Both the position numbers and the translations under genes were made by a program. Shown here one piece after another: positions 18,933-28,666 of a stretch of 64,000 bases of DNA; position 1 is the first letter of the stretch; every line of letters begins with the position of its first letter. The notes under the pieces were generated by a model. The model was not told the DNA's origin and searched no databases. It saw only the letters and a program-made list of their open reading frames with translations. This DNA is from CAWFSE01 sp963697565 (GTDB lineage Bacteria > Actinomycetota > Actinomycetes > CAVWCF01): positions 53,931 to 117,930 of the forward strand of contig CAVOOM010000004.1 of assembly GCA_963697565.1 (NCBI GenBank), written 5' to 3'.

Positions 18933-21765
18933 GCCCGGCCGCCGCTCCACCTGCCCGACCCCCCGGCCCGGGGTGGTGGAGTCGCTGGTGCTCGCTATGG
19001 GCGCCGACGGCGGCGTCGCCGCGGGCGCGTCGGACCGGCTGGCCTGGGCCGCCGACGCCTCCCACGTCTTGCTCACCCCAGAGGCCGTGGTCACCCCGCG
19101 CAGCGCCGAGGCCGTCGCCCGCCTCTTGAGGTCGGCCTCCGGCACCGGGCTCCGGCTCACCTTCCGGGCGGGCGGGACGAGCCTCAGCGGCCAGGGGGTG
19201 ACCGACGGCGTACTCGTCGACGTCCGCAAGGGCTTCCGCCGGATCGAGGTGCTCGACGGCGGCGCCCGCGTCCGGGTGCAGGGTGGCGCCACCCTGCGGC
19301 AGGTCAACGCCCGGCTCGCCCCGTACGCCCGCAAGCTGGGGCCGGACCCGGCCAGCGAGATCGCCTGCACGATCGGCGGGGTCGTCGCCAACAACTCCAG
19401 CGGCATGGCCTGCGGCACCAGCGACAACGCCTACCGGACCCTGGAGTCCCTGGTCCTGGTCCTGCCCAGCGGCACCGTCATCGACACCGGGGCCGCGGAT
19501 GCCGACGAGCGGCTGCGGGCGCTGGAGCGCGATCTCTACGAGGGGCTGGAGCGACTCCGCGACCGCGTCCGCGGCAACGCCGAGTCGGTGCGGACCATCG
19601 AGCACCAGTTCGCGATGAAGAACACCATGGGCTACGGACTCAACAGCTTCCTGGACCACACCCGCCCCGTCGACCTGCTCACCCGGCTGGCCGTCGGCAG
19701 CGAGGGGACGCTGGCCTTCATCGCCGAGGCGACCTTCCGCACCGTCCCGCTGCACGCCCACGCGCTGACCGGGTTGCTGGTCTTCGCCGACCTGGGCGCG
19801 GCCACCGGGGCGCTGCCCGCGCTGCTCGAGTCACGGCCGACGACGGTCGAGCTGCTCGACGCGACCTCGCTGCGGGTCGCGCGCCGCGACCCGGCGTCGG
19901 CGGCCCTGCTGCCGGCAGGCGACCTCGCCAGGGCCGCGTCCCTGCTCGTGGAGTACCAGGAGCCGAGCAGCGAGGCCCTGGCCGAGCGCGCCGGCGCCAT
20001 CGGCGCGGCCCACCGCGCCCTGCCCACGGCCGCTCCGGCGGCGCTCAGCCAGGACGCCGCCCGCCGAGCCGAGCTCTGGCGGATCCGCAAGGGCCTGTAC
20101 GCCACGGTGGCGGCCGCCCGCCCGGCCGGGTCCAGCGCCCTGCTGGAGGACATCGTGGTCCCGGTGGGCCGGCTGCTCGACACGTGCACCGCGCTGACCG
20201 GGCTATTCGACCGCCACGGTTACCTCGACAGCGTGGTCTTCGGCCATGCCAAGGACGGCAACGTCCACTTCATGCTCACCGACCGGTTCGACCGCGCGGA
20301 CCGGCTCGAGGTGTACCGGCAGTTCACCGACGACCTCGTCGACCTCGTCCTCGGCGCGGGCGGCTCGCTGAAGGCCGAGCACGGGACCGGCCGCACGATG
20401 GCGCCGTTCGTCCGCCGCCAGTACGGAGACGAGCTGTACGACGTGATGCGCGAGTTGAAGCGGCTCTGCGACCCCGACGGCATCCTGAGCCCGGGCGTCA
20501 TCCTCGACGACGACCCCGAGGCGCACCTGCGCCACCTCAAGACCACCCCGCCGGTCGAGGACGAGGTGGACCGCTGCGTCGAGTGCGGCTACTGCGAGCC
20601 GGTCTGCCCGAGCAAGGACCTGACGACCACCCCGCGCCAGCGCATCGCGCTGCGCCGCGCCCTGGCCGCGGCCCGCCGCGCGGGCGACCACGCCCTGGCC
20701 GAGGACCTCGAGGCCGCCGCCCGCTACGACGTGGTCGACACCTGCGCGGTCGACGGCATGTGCGAGACCGCGTGCCCCGTCCACATCAACACCGGCGACC
20801 TCGTGAAGCGGCTGCGGCGGGAGCGCCAGGGCCACGCGGCGCAGGCGGTGGGCCGCACGGCCGCCCGGCATTGGTCGGCGCTGACCCGTACGGCGTCGGC
20901 GGGGCTCGACGTGGCGGCGGCGGTGCCCCCAGGACTGCCCGCCGCGGTGACCCGGGGACTGCGCCGGGTCGCGCCCGACCGACGTCGTGCCGCAGTGGAG
21001 CCAGGAGCTGCCCGGCGGCGGGCCGCCTCGACCGCGCCCGTCCGCGGACGCGGCGCCCGAGATCGTGCTCTTCTCCGCCTGCGTGGGCAGCCATGTTCGG
21101 CGCCGAGCCGGGGGCGACCGCGGCCCTGCTGACGCTGTGCGACCGGGCGGGCGTCCAGGTCCGCGTCCCCGAGGGCCTCGCCGGCCTGTGCTGCGGGACC
21201 CCCTGGCAGTCCAAAGGGCTCAACGAGGGCTACGCCCTGATGCGCGGACAGGTCTCCGCCGCGGCCGAATCGTGGCGCGCCCAGGGCGCGACGACGGTGG
21301 TGTGCGACGCGTCGTCGTGCACCGAGGGGCTCCGCCGGCTGCTGGCCGCGGCCGGGGCGCCCGAGGCCGGCGGCCCCGCCCTCCGGGTGCTGGACGCCGT
21401 CGACTTCGCCGCCGACGAGCTGATCCCCCGGCTGGCGGTCACCCGCCGGCTCGGTTCCGTGGCCGCCCACCCCACCTGCTCCTCGGTGCGCACCGGCCAC
21501 AGCCGGCTGGTCGAGGTGGCCGCCGCGTTCGCCGACCGAGTCGTCGTCCCCGACTCCTGGGGCTGCTGCGGCTTCGCCGGCGACCGAGGCCTGCTGCATC
21601 CCGAGCTGACCGCCTCAGCGACCGCGGCCGAGGCGGCCGAGCTCGCCACCGGGTCGTACGACGCGTACGTGTCGGACAACCGCACCTGCGAGCTCGGGCT
21701 GAGCCGCGCGACCGGCCGACCCGTTCCGTCACGTGCTCGAGCTGCTGGAGGAGTGCACCCGCTGA
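18919..21765 (+). CDS. FAD/Fe-S D-2-hydroxyacid (lactate/glycolate) dehydrogenase (three frameshifts)
   Basis: One long polypeptide (~945 residues) joining a GlcD/D-LDH FAD domain, a ferredoxin-like domain and CCG domains. FAD domain: FRAGGTSLSGQGVTDG, CTIGGVVANNSSGM, GSEGTLAFI, FGHAKDGNVHF, KAEHGTGRTMAPF. Fe-S: CVECGYCEPVCPSKD and CAVDGMCETACPVHI. CCG: GLCCGTPWQSKG and SWGCCGFAGDRG. GTG start overlaps the dehydratase stop. Frame changes near 20980, 21095 and 21715 are required; the restored end is HVLELLEECTR. It would oxidise D-lactate or glycolate, feeding electrons to the quinone pool, which suits it to remove the hydroxyacid released by the FAH hydrolase. Confidence 0.8.
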
Positions 21766-21900
21766 CGCCCAGCCCGCAGGAATCGCCCCGCGAGGGGTGG
21801 CGACAGGCGGTCGTCGGCGCCAGGCTGCGGAACGACCGGCGGACGCGAGCCGATGCGCCCGCCCCACCCCTGCCCGCCGCATGATCGCCCGGAGGACCCC

Positions 21901-22536
<636 letters not shown>

Positions 22537-22547
22537 CCGCTCAACTA

Positions 22548-22582
22548 CGAAGACGGCGCGCCCTGAGGGCGCGCCGTCTTCG
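22548..22582 (+). terminator. 16-bp perfect hairpin
   Basis: CGAAGACGGCGCGCCC (22548-22563) pairs with GGGCGCGCCGTCTTCG (22567-22582) across a TGA loop. It lies 12 bases after the cysteine hydrolase stop and 11 bases from the 3' end of the convergent tRNA-Ala, so it probably ends transcription from both sides. Confidence 0.8.
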
Positions 22583-22592
22583 TCCTGCGGGG

Positions 22593-22665
22593 TGGAGCTA
22601 CGGGGACTCGAACCCCGGACCTTCTGCATGCCATGCAGACGCGCTACCAACTGCGCCATAGCCCC
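22593..22665 (-). tRNA. tRNA-Ala (anticodon GGC)
   Basis: 73-nt cloverleaf. Acceptor GGGGCTA/TAGCTCC (one G-T), D arm GCGC-AGTTGGTA-GCGC, anticodon stem TCTGC/GCAGA with loop ATGGCAT (anticodon GGC, reads GCC), and T arm CGGGG-TTCGAGT-CCCCG. Discriminator A; CCA is not encoded. Confidence 0.95.
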
Positions 22666-22726
22666 TTGCGACCCGCCGATAGTACGCGATCGGCGACCCC
22701 GGACTCAAAACCGAGCGCCGCGCCCC

Positions 22727-22739
22727 TAGCCTCACCTGC
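22727..22739 (+). promoter_or_regulatory. -10 element of a probable leaderless nadD promoter
   Basis: TAGCCT (22727-22732) fits the actinobacterial TANNNT -10 and ends seven bases before the nadD ATG at 22740. No Shine-Dalgarno sequence lies between. Transcription would start at or next to the A of ATG, giving a leaderless mRNA. Confidence 0.5.
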
Positions 22740-23348
22740 ATGAGCACGGAAGAGCGTTCGGCGGATCCCCGCCGCATCGGCGTGATGGGCGGCACGTTCG
22801 ACCCGATCCACCACGGGCATCTCGTCGCGGCCAGCGAGGTGGCCGCCGACCTCGGGCTCGACGAGGTGGTGTTCGTGCCGTCCGGCCGGCCCTGGCAGAA
22901 GCGCGACGACCAGGTCACCGCCTCCGAGGACCGCTACCTGATGACCGTGATCGCCACCGCGGCCGACCCGCGGTTCTCGGTCAGCCGGGCGGACATCGAC
23001 CGGCCCGGCCCGACGTACACCGTCGACACCCTGCGTGACCTGCGAGCCGACCTCGGGCCCGAGGTCGACCTGTTCTTCATCACCGGCGCCGACGCGCTCG
23101 CCCAGATCCTGTCCTGGCGCGACGCCGCGGAGGTCGTCCAGCTCGCCCACTTCGTGGGGGTGACCCGCCCCGGTCACCACCTGGCGGACCCGGGCCTGCC
23201 CGAGGGGTCGGTCACGCTCGTCGAGGTGCCCGCGCTGGCGATTTCCAGCACCGATATCCGCTCACGTGTGGGCTCCAACCTGCCGATCACCTATCTGGTA
23301 CCGGACGGAGTCGTGCAGTACATCGCCAAGCGCGCGCTGTACCGCTGA
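22740..23348 (+). CDS. nadD: nicotinate-nucleotide adenylyltransferase
   Basis: 202 residues. Transfers AMP from ATP to nicotinate mononucleotide, forming deamido-NAD in NAD synthesis. Nucleotidyltransferase motif GGTFDPIHHGHL at residues 17-28 (HxGH His24-His27), SGRPWQKR, YTVDTLRDLR, FITGADALAQILSW, and the second signature ISSTDIRSR. A -10 box directly before the ATG and lack of a ribosome site suggest a leaderless start. First gene of nadD - LytR_C protein - rsfS - phosphatase, the usual actinobacterial order. Confidence 0.95.
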   Translation: MSTEERSADPRRIGVMGGTFDPIHHGHLVAASEVAADLGLDEVVFVPSGRPWQKRDDQVTASEDRYLMTVIATAADPRFSVSRADIDRPGPTYTVDTLRDLRADLGPEVDLFFITGADALAQILSWRDAAEVVQLAHFVGVTRPGHHLADPGLPEGSVTLVEVPALAISSTDIRSRVGSNLPITYLVPDGVVQYIAKRALYR

Positions 23349-23359
23349 GAGGAGGGCGC

Positions 23360-24799
23360 ATGGGCCGCCGACGTTTGGGCGACCCCCTCCCGGGTGGCCC
23401 CGACGAGGTGCATGAGGCGTTCCTGCCGCGCACCGAGCTGCCCCCGGCCGCTGCCCCGCCGGCGACCCCCGGTTCGGCCGCGCCGGATTCCGCACCGACG
23501 AGCGAATCGGCCCAGCCGATGGAGCCCCGCGCCGTCCTGCTCGCCGAGCGCGGGCTGGAGACCGCCTCCGTGCTCCCCGCCGGCGCCGTGGCCCCCGCGC
23601 CGTCCCGCCGGGCCTCCCGCGACGCCGACCGCACGCTCCGCCAGGTCCGCCGCGCCCAGCAGCTGCGGTACGGCGGGATGGCCCTGGCCGGCGTGCTCAT
23701 CCTGGGCCTGCTCGGCTGGCTGGTCTTCGGCCGCGGTGGCGCGCCGGCCGACTCTGGCGGCGCCGCCTCGCCTGACCGCGTCGTGCTCGTCTCCCTGGCC
23801 GACTCCACCGGCGCCGGCGCGGCGAGCGCGCTGCTCGCAGCCGCCCCCGACGGCGATCGCGCCGCCGGCGTGCTCATCCCCTCGTACCTTCGCGTCGACG
23901 TCGCCGGCTTCGGCGCCTCCGCCTTCGGCGACGCTCTGCGCCTCCCCCAACCCGGCGCCCAGGCCGCCGCGCTCGCCGACCTGCTCGGGGTCCGCGTCCC
24001 GGGCCAGCTCGCGTTCACCCCGGCCGGATTCGCCGCCCTCGTCGACGCCCTGGGCGGGGTCGAGGCCACCGTCGACGTCGATGTCCTGCGCCCGGAGGCC
24101 GACGGCCGCTCCACGATCCTGGTCGCCGCCGGCACCCGGAAGCTGGACGGGGCGCAGGCCGCGCAGTACGCCGCGTACCTCGCCCCCGGAGAGCCGGAGC
24201 AGAAGCGCCTCGCGCGGTTCAAGGAGGTCCTGGACCCGGTCCTGGCCGCCCTCCCCAAGGGCGAGGGCGCGATCCAGTCGCTGCTCGCCGGACTCGGGGC
24301 CGGCGCGGCATCCGCCCTGGCGCCCCGCGACCTCGCCGAGGCCCTCGGCTCCTTCGCGACGGCGACCCGCGACGACTCGGCCACCTTCACCGCCCTGCCC
24401 GTCCGGGCCATCGACGCGGGGGGCACCCCTGCGTACGGCCTGGACCGCGCTGCCACCGACAAGCTCATCGCCAGCGCCCTGGCCGGGGCCCGCGGACCGA
24501 CCGGCGCCACGGCCACCCGGGTCCTCGTGCAGAACGGCGTCGGCACCCCCGGGCTCGGCGAGAGCGCCCGCACGCGCCTCGTCGACGGCGGCCTCACGTA
24601 CGTCGGCGGCGGCAACGCCGACCGGTTCGGATACGCCGAATCAGTCGTCCTGATCAGCGAGGGGTCGCCAGCTGCGCGCAGCCGCGCAGACGCCGTGGCG
24701 GCCGCCCTCGGCCTGCCTCCCACCTCAGTGCGGCTCACCCCGTACGGCACCTCGCTCGCCGACGTCGTCGTCGTGCTGGGCACCGACTACAAGGGCTGA
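23360..24799 (+). CDS. LytR C-terminal domain membrane protein with degenerate LCP-like domain
   Basis: 479 residues, ATG 23360 preceded by GAGGAGG. A disordered Pro/Ala-rich cytoplasmic N-terminus (~1-105), one TM helix (GMALAGVLILGLLGWLVFG, about 110-130), an extracellular LCP-like region (VLIPSYLRVDVAGFG, LVDALGGVEATVDVD, LDGAQAAQYAAYL), then a LytR_C domain (TRVLVQNGVGTPGLGESAR ... YGTSLADVVVVLG). LCP proteins attach polymers to peptidoglycan. The arginines typical of active LCP enzymes are largely missing between GAQAAQYAAYL and its surroundings, so a non-catalytic wall role is possible. Starts 12 bases after nadD and precedes rsfS, as in relatives. Confidence 0.8.
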   Translation: MGRRRLGDPLPGGPDEVHEAFLPRTELPPAAAPPATPGSAAPDSAPTSESAQPMEPRAVLLAERGLETASVLPAGAVAPAPSRRASRDADRTLRQVRRAQQLRYGGMALAGVLILGLLGWLVFGRGGAPADSGGAASPDRVVLVSLADSTGAGAASALLAAAPDGDRAAGVLIPSYLRVDVAGFGASAFGDALRLPQPGAQAAALADLLGVRVPGQLAFTPAGFAALVDALGGVEATVDVDVLRPEADGRSTILVAAGTRKLDGAQAAQYAAYLAPGEPEQKRLARFKEVLDPVLAALPKGEGAIQSLLAGLGAGAASALAPRDLAEALGSFATATRDDSATFTALPVRAIDAGGTPAYGLDRAATDKLIASALAGARGPTGATATRVLVQNGVGTPGLGESARTRLVDGGLTYVGGGNADRFGYAESVVLISEGSPAARSRADAVAAALGLPPTSVRLTPYGTSLADVVVVLGTDYKG

Positions 24800-24921
24800 G
24801 CCGACCCCCGCGGCAGGCTCGGCCGGCGTCGACGGCGCGGGCTGCTACGCCCCCCGTGGGACCATGGGGTGGCGCCCGATCCGTGCGCCGCCTGCCCCAG
24901 ACCACCGGAGGACCCCCGCCC

Positions 24922-25326
24922 GTGACCGCGACCCCCGAGGCCGTCGCCTTGGCCCAGGCCGCCGCAGCCGCGGCCGCCGACAAGCTCGCCGACGACGTGC
25001 GCGCCTTCGACGTCTCCGAGCACCTGGCGATCACCGACATCTTCGTGCTCGCCTCGGCCGCCAACGACCGGCAGGTCAAGTCCATCGTCGATGAGGTGGA
25101 GCGCCAGCTGCTCGCCCTCGGCTCCAAGCCGGCCCGCCGCGAAGGCGACCGCGACGCCCACTGGGTGCTGCTCGACTACATCGACGTGGTCGTCCACGTC
25201 ATGCACACCGAGGACCGCGAGTACTACTCCCTTGAGCGGCTCTGGCGGGACTGCCCCGCCGTGCCGCTGCCGGAGCGACCGCTGCTCGAGCCACCACGAG
25301 CCGCCGACCCGGCGAGCGCGCGCTGA
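24922..25326 (+). CDS. rsfS: ribosomal silencing factor RsfS
   Basis: 134 residues from GTG 24922, after GGAGGACC. Binds L14 on the 50S subunit and blocks subunit joining in starvation. Family features: AAAAAADKLADDVRAFDVSEH, ITDIFVLASAANDRQVKSI, AHWVLLDYIDVVVHVM, REYYSLERLW. The C-terminal tail is short and Pro-rich. Its TGA is embedded in CTGA just before the phosphatase frame, indicating coupling. Confidence 0.93.
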   Translation: MTATPEAVALAQAAAAAAADKLADDVRAFDVSEHLAITDIFVLASAANDRQVKSIVDEVERQLLALGSKPARREGDRDAHWVLLDYIDVVVHVMHTEDREYYSLERLWRDCPAVPLPERPLLEPPRAADPASAR

Positions 25327-25340
25327 GCGGCCGCACGCTC

Positions 25341-25961
25341 GTGCTCTGGCGGCACGGGCGCACCGCCTGGAACGGCGAGAACCGGTTCCAGGGCCACCTG
25401 GACATCCCGCTCGACGAGGTCGGCCGCGCGCAGGCCGCCCGCGGCGCCGCGCTGCTCGCGGGCCTCGGGCCGCATGCCCTGGCGTCGTCGGACCTCCAGC
25501 GCGCCCGCGACACGGCGGCCGAGCTGGCCCGGCTCACCGGGCTCGAGATCGCCGTCGATCGGGGGCTGCGGGAGACCGCCGGCGGGCGCTGGGAGGGGCT
25601 GCTGGCCACCGACATCGCCGCCACCGACGCCGAGGCGTACGCGGCCTGGCGGAGCGGCTCCGATGTCGCGGCCGGAGGCGCGGAGACCCGAAGCGAGGTC
25701 GCCGACCGGGCGACCGCAGCGGTGGGCCGCCTCCTGGAGTCGGTTGCCGACGGCCAGACCCTCGTTGTCGCGACCCACGGGGGGACGACACGGGCGCTCA
25801 TGGGCCGGATGCTCGACCTGCCGACCGACCGCTGGGGTGTGCTCGGCGGGCTGGCGAACTGCCACTGGTCGGTGCTCGAGGAGGGCGGCTCCGGCGGCTG
25901 GCGGCTCGCCGAGCACAACGCCGGCTCGCTGCCTGAGCCCGTGGTCGGCGACGACCTGTAG
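25341..25961 (+). CDS. histidine phosphatase (phosphoglycerate mutase-like)
   Basis: About 206 residues. Phosphohistidine loop LWRHGRTAWN at the N-terminus, DLQRARDTAAELA, ETAGGRWEG (acid), and the second His in VATHGGTTRALMG. The GTG at 25341 is the only usual start but leaves only two residues before the RHG strand. The frame continues upstream through SGRTL to a CTG at 25323 that overlaps the rsfS stop. Commonly annotated as phosphoglycerate mutase; in this position it may be a sugar phosphatase (glucosyl-3-phosphoglycerate phosphatase-like) rather than glycolytic. Confidence 0.85.
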   Translation: MLWRHGRTAWNGENRFQGHLDIPLDEVGRAQAARGAALLAGLGPHALASSDLQRARDTAAELARLTGLEIAVDRGLRETAGGRWEGLLATDIAATDAEAYAAWRSGSDVAAGGAETRSEVADRATAAVGRLLESVADGQTLVVATHGGTTRALMGRMLDLPTDRWGVLGGLANCHWSVLEEGGSGGWRLAEHNAGSLPEPVVGDDL

Positions 25962-26003
25962 CAGGCGGGGGCGCGGCGACGGCAGATCGGCAAGGATGCG
26001 CCT

Positions 26004-26867
26004 ATGCGCGTCGCCTTCTGCGGTCTCGGTCGAATGGGCTCTGCGATGGCGGGCCACGTCCTGGCCGCCGGCCACGAGGTCTCGGTCTGGAACCGCACGC
26101 CTGGCAAGTCGGGCGGCCTGCTGGCCGGCGGCGCGCACGAGGCCGGTACGCCAGCCGAGGCGGCCGCCGGAGCCGCCGCCGTCGTCCTCGTGCTGCACGG
26201 CCCGGACTCGGTCGCCGAGGTCCTCAGCGGCTCAGACGGGGTCCTGGGCCGGCTCGCCCCGGACGCCCTGGTCGTGGACACCACCACGATCGGGCCCTCC
26301 GACGCGAGGCGGTTCGCCGCCGCGGTCCAGTCCGCCGGCGGCCGCTACCTGGACGCCCCGCTGTTCGGGTCCGTCGCCCCCGCCGCGGCGGGCACCCTGG
26401 CGTCCTTCGTCGGAGGCGACGAGGACGCCTTCGCCGAGGCCCGTCCGCTGCTGGAGACCTGGTGCGATCCGGCCGCCCTGGCGTACGCCGGCCCGGTCGG
26501 CTCCGGCGCCGCCGTCAAGGTGGTCCGCAACCTCGGCCACGCCGTGGTCGTGGCCGGGCTCGGCGAAGGGCTGCGGCTGGCCGCCGACCTCGGGGTCCCG
26601 CGCGACACGGCGCTGGCCGGGTTCGCCGCGGGGCCGTTCTCGTGGACGCTGGCCCATCGCCAGGCGCAGATCGAGGGCCGCGACTTCGCCGACCCGGCGT
26701 TCACCGTGGAGCTGATGGCCAAGGACGCCGGCCTCGCGGTGGCCGAGTCCCGCCGCCCGCTGCCCGTGGTGGAGGCGGCGCTGGCCGAGGCGCGCGCGGC
26801 GATCGCCGATGGCCGGGGCGGCGAGGACTACTCCGCGCTGGCCGCCTGGATCGAGGACGCCGGCTGA
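26004..26867 (+). CDS. NAD(P)-dependent beta-hydroxyacid dehydrogenase (HIBADH family)
   Basis: 287 residues, ATG 26004. N-terminal Rossmann motif FCGLGRMGSAMAGHVLAAGH, VWNRTPGKSG, VVDTTTIGP, substrate-binding DAPLFGSVAPAAAGTL, and the catalytic lysine in GSGAAVKVVRNLGHA. The all-alpha C-domain is complete. Family members reduce or oxidise 3-hydroxyisobutyrate, tartronate semialdehyde, glyoxylate or succinic semialdehyde. Monocistronic between the phosphatase and the convergent proA. Specificity unassigned. Confidence 0.85.
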   Translation: MRVAFCGLGRMGSAMAGHVLAAGHEVSVWNRTPGKSGGLLAGGAHEAGTPAEAAAGAAAVVLVLHGPDSVAEVLSGSDGVLGRLAPDALVVDTTTIGPSDARRFAAAVQSAGGRYLDAPLFGSVAPAAAGTLASFVGGDEDAFAEARPLLETWCDPAALAYAGPVGSGAAVKVVRNLGHAVVVAGLGEGLRLAADLGVPRDTALAGFAAGPFSWTLAHRQAQIEGRDFADPAFTVELMAKDAGLAVAESRRPLPVVEAALAEARAAIADGRGGEDYSALAAWIEDAG

Positions 26868-26887
26868 CCGACCGGCCGGCCGAGGCG

Positions 26888-28189
26888 TCAGTCGCGGATG
26901 TGGCCGGCGCCGGTCACGACGTACGTCGTGGAGGTGAGCTCCGGCAGCCCCATCGGTCCGCGCGCGTGCAGCTTCTGCGTGGAGATCCCGATCTCGGCCC
27001 CGAACCCGAACTCCCCGCCGTCGGTGAACCGGGTCGAGGCGTTGACCATCACGGCCGCCGAGTCGCAGCCGGCGATGAAGCGGCGGCTCGCCTCGACCGA
27101 GTCGGTGACGATGGCCTCGGTGTGCCCGCTGCTCCACCGGCGGATGTGCCGCAGCGCGTCGTCCAGGGAGTCGACGAGGGCGGCCGCGAGGTCGAGAGAG
27201 TAGTACTCCTCGGCCCAGTCCACGTCGGTCGCCTCGGCGAACGGGATGCCTGCGGCCTCGGCGTACGGACGCATCCGGGCGTCGCCGTGGATCGTCACCC
27301 CGCGCTCCTGGAGCGCGGCGAGCGCTACCGGCAGGAAGGCGTCGGCGATGCCCGCGTGCACGAGCACCGTCTCGGCCGCGTTGCAGACGCTCACCCGCTG
27401 GGTCTTGGAGTTGACCAGGATCGCGACGGCCTTGTCGATGTCGGCGGCCGCATCGATGTAGACGTGGCAGTTGCCGACGCCCGTCTCGATCACCGGGACG
27501 GTGGACTCCTCGACGACCGAGCGGATCAGGTCGGCGCCGCCGCGCGGGATGAGCAGGTCGACCAGGCCGCGCGCGGTCATCAGGTGCTTGACCGCCTCGT
27601 GCGAGGTCCCGGGGACCAGCTGCACGCCATCCCGGGGCAGCCCGCTGGCGGCGAGCGCGTCCTGCATGACCGCGACCAGGGCCAGATTGCTGTCGTACGC
27701 CGAGGACGACCCGCGCAGCAGCACCGCGTTGCCGGACTTCAGGCACAGCCCGGCGGCGTCCACCGTGACGTTGGGCCGGGCCTCGTACACGATCCCGATC
27801 ACGCCCATCGGCACCCGGACCTGGCGGATCTCCAGCCCGTTCGGCAGCGTGTAGCCGCGGACGACCTCGCCCACCGGGTCGGGCAGCTCGGCGACCGACC
27901 GCAGCGCCTCGGCGATGTCGGCGATCCGGTCCGGTGTCAGCGTGAGCCGGTCGATCAGCGCCTCGGAGGTGCCGCCTGCCCGTGCCCGCTCGAGGTCGAG
28001 GGCGTTGGCCGCGACGATCCGGGGCGTCTCGGCCACCAGGGCATCGGCCATGGCGACCACCGCGGCGTCCTTGGCCGCCCGCGAGGCCGTCGCCAGGGCG
28101 ACGGCCGCCTCCTTAGCTCGGCGGGCGGTGTCGAGGACGGCGGCGCGGTCGGCGTCGCCCGCGGGGGCGGCGGAGGTGTCGTGGCTCAT
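26888..28189 (-). CDS. proA: gamma-glutamyl phosphate reductase
   Basis: 433 residues from ATG 28189 (MSHDTSAAP). NADPH-dependent reduction of glutamyl-5-phosphate to glutamate semialdehyde in proline synthesis. Aldehyde-dehydrogenase fold: VRVPMGVIGIVYEARPNVT, LLRGSSSAYDSN, LIPRGGADLI, the nucleophile Cys in TQRVSVCNAAETVL, and FGFGAEIGISTQKLHARGP. The expected proB-x-proA order is kept, with one small conserved gene between them. Confidence 0.95.
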   Translation of the reverse strand: MSHDTSAAPAGDADRAAVLDTARRAKEAAVALATASRAAKDAAVVAMADALVAETPRIVAANALDLERARAGGTSEALIDRLTLTPDRIADIAEALRSVAELPDPVGEVVRGYTLPNGLEIRQVRVPMGVIGIVYEARPNVTVDAAGLCLKSGNAVLLRGSSSAYDSNLALVAVMQDALAASGLPRDGVQLVPGTSHEAVKHLMTARGLVDLLIPRGGADLIRSVVEESTVPVIETGVGNCHVYIDAAADIDKAVAILVNSKTQRVSVCNAAETVLVHAGIADAFLPVALAALQERGVTIHGDARMRPYAEAAGIPFAEATDVDWAEEYYSLDLAAALVDSLDDALRHIRRWSSGHTEAIVTDSVEASRRFIAGCDSAAVMVNASTRFTDGGEFGFGAEIGISTQKLHARGPMGLPELTSTTYVVTGAGHIRD

Positions 28190-28260
28190 GCGCGGCAGGG
28201 TACCCAGGTAACGCTGGGGCGGACCCGCCGCCGGCCAGGTCAGCCGGATCGGCGGGGCCG

Positions 28261-28647
28261 TCAGAACGGGCGCACCCCCCCGGCTGGGGCGAGCCGCACG
28301 GTGAGCTCGCCGCGCTGGCCGCGGCGGTGGAAGGTCTCCTGGTCGACGACCTCGAGCCCGAGCAGCCCCCAGGCGGGCAGCGAGGCGCTGGCGCGGTGCT
28401 CGCCCCACAGGCGCAGCGCGAGGGCGGCGGCGTCCTGGAGGGACTCGGCCTCCTCCCAGTACCGCACCTCGGCGCGATCCGGCCCGTACCGCCCGCTCAG
28501 CAGGAACGGCCGCTCGTGGGCGAGGCGCTCCAGCGCCTCCCGCACCTCGGCGGCGGCCTGCGCGCGCCCCCCGACCGTGAGCGTGACGTGCCACATCTGG
28601 CGGGCCTCTGAGCGCGGCACCCCGGACAACTGGGCGTTGGTGCCCAC
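28261..28647 (-). CDS. conserved hypothetical protein between proB and proA
   Basis: 128 residues from GTG 28647, with GAGGAGG nine bases upstream. Contains MWHVTLTVGGRAQAAAEVREALERL, RPFLLSGRYGPDRAEVRYWEEAESLQDAAALALRLW and GLEVVDQETFHRR, an alpha/beta pattern like a small ferredoxin-like fold. No catalytic motif. Nineteen bases after proB and 71 before proA, so part of the obgE-proB-proA unit. Short proteins of this kind occur at this site in other actinobacteria, but the function is not known to me. Confidence 0.75.
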   Translation of the reverse strand: MGTNAQLSGVPRSEARQMWHVTLTVGGRAQAAAEVREALERLAHERPFLLSGRYGPDRAEVRYWEEAESLQDAAALALRLWGEHRASASLPAWGLLGLEVVDQETFHRRGQRGELTVRLAPAGGVRPF

Positions 28648-28666
28648 CGGCCACCTCCTCGGTCGC

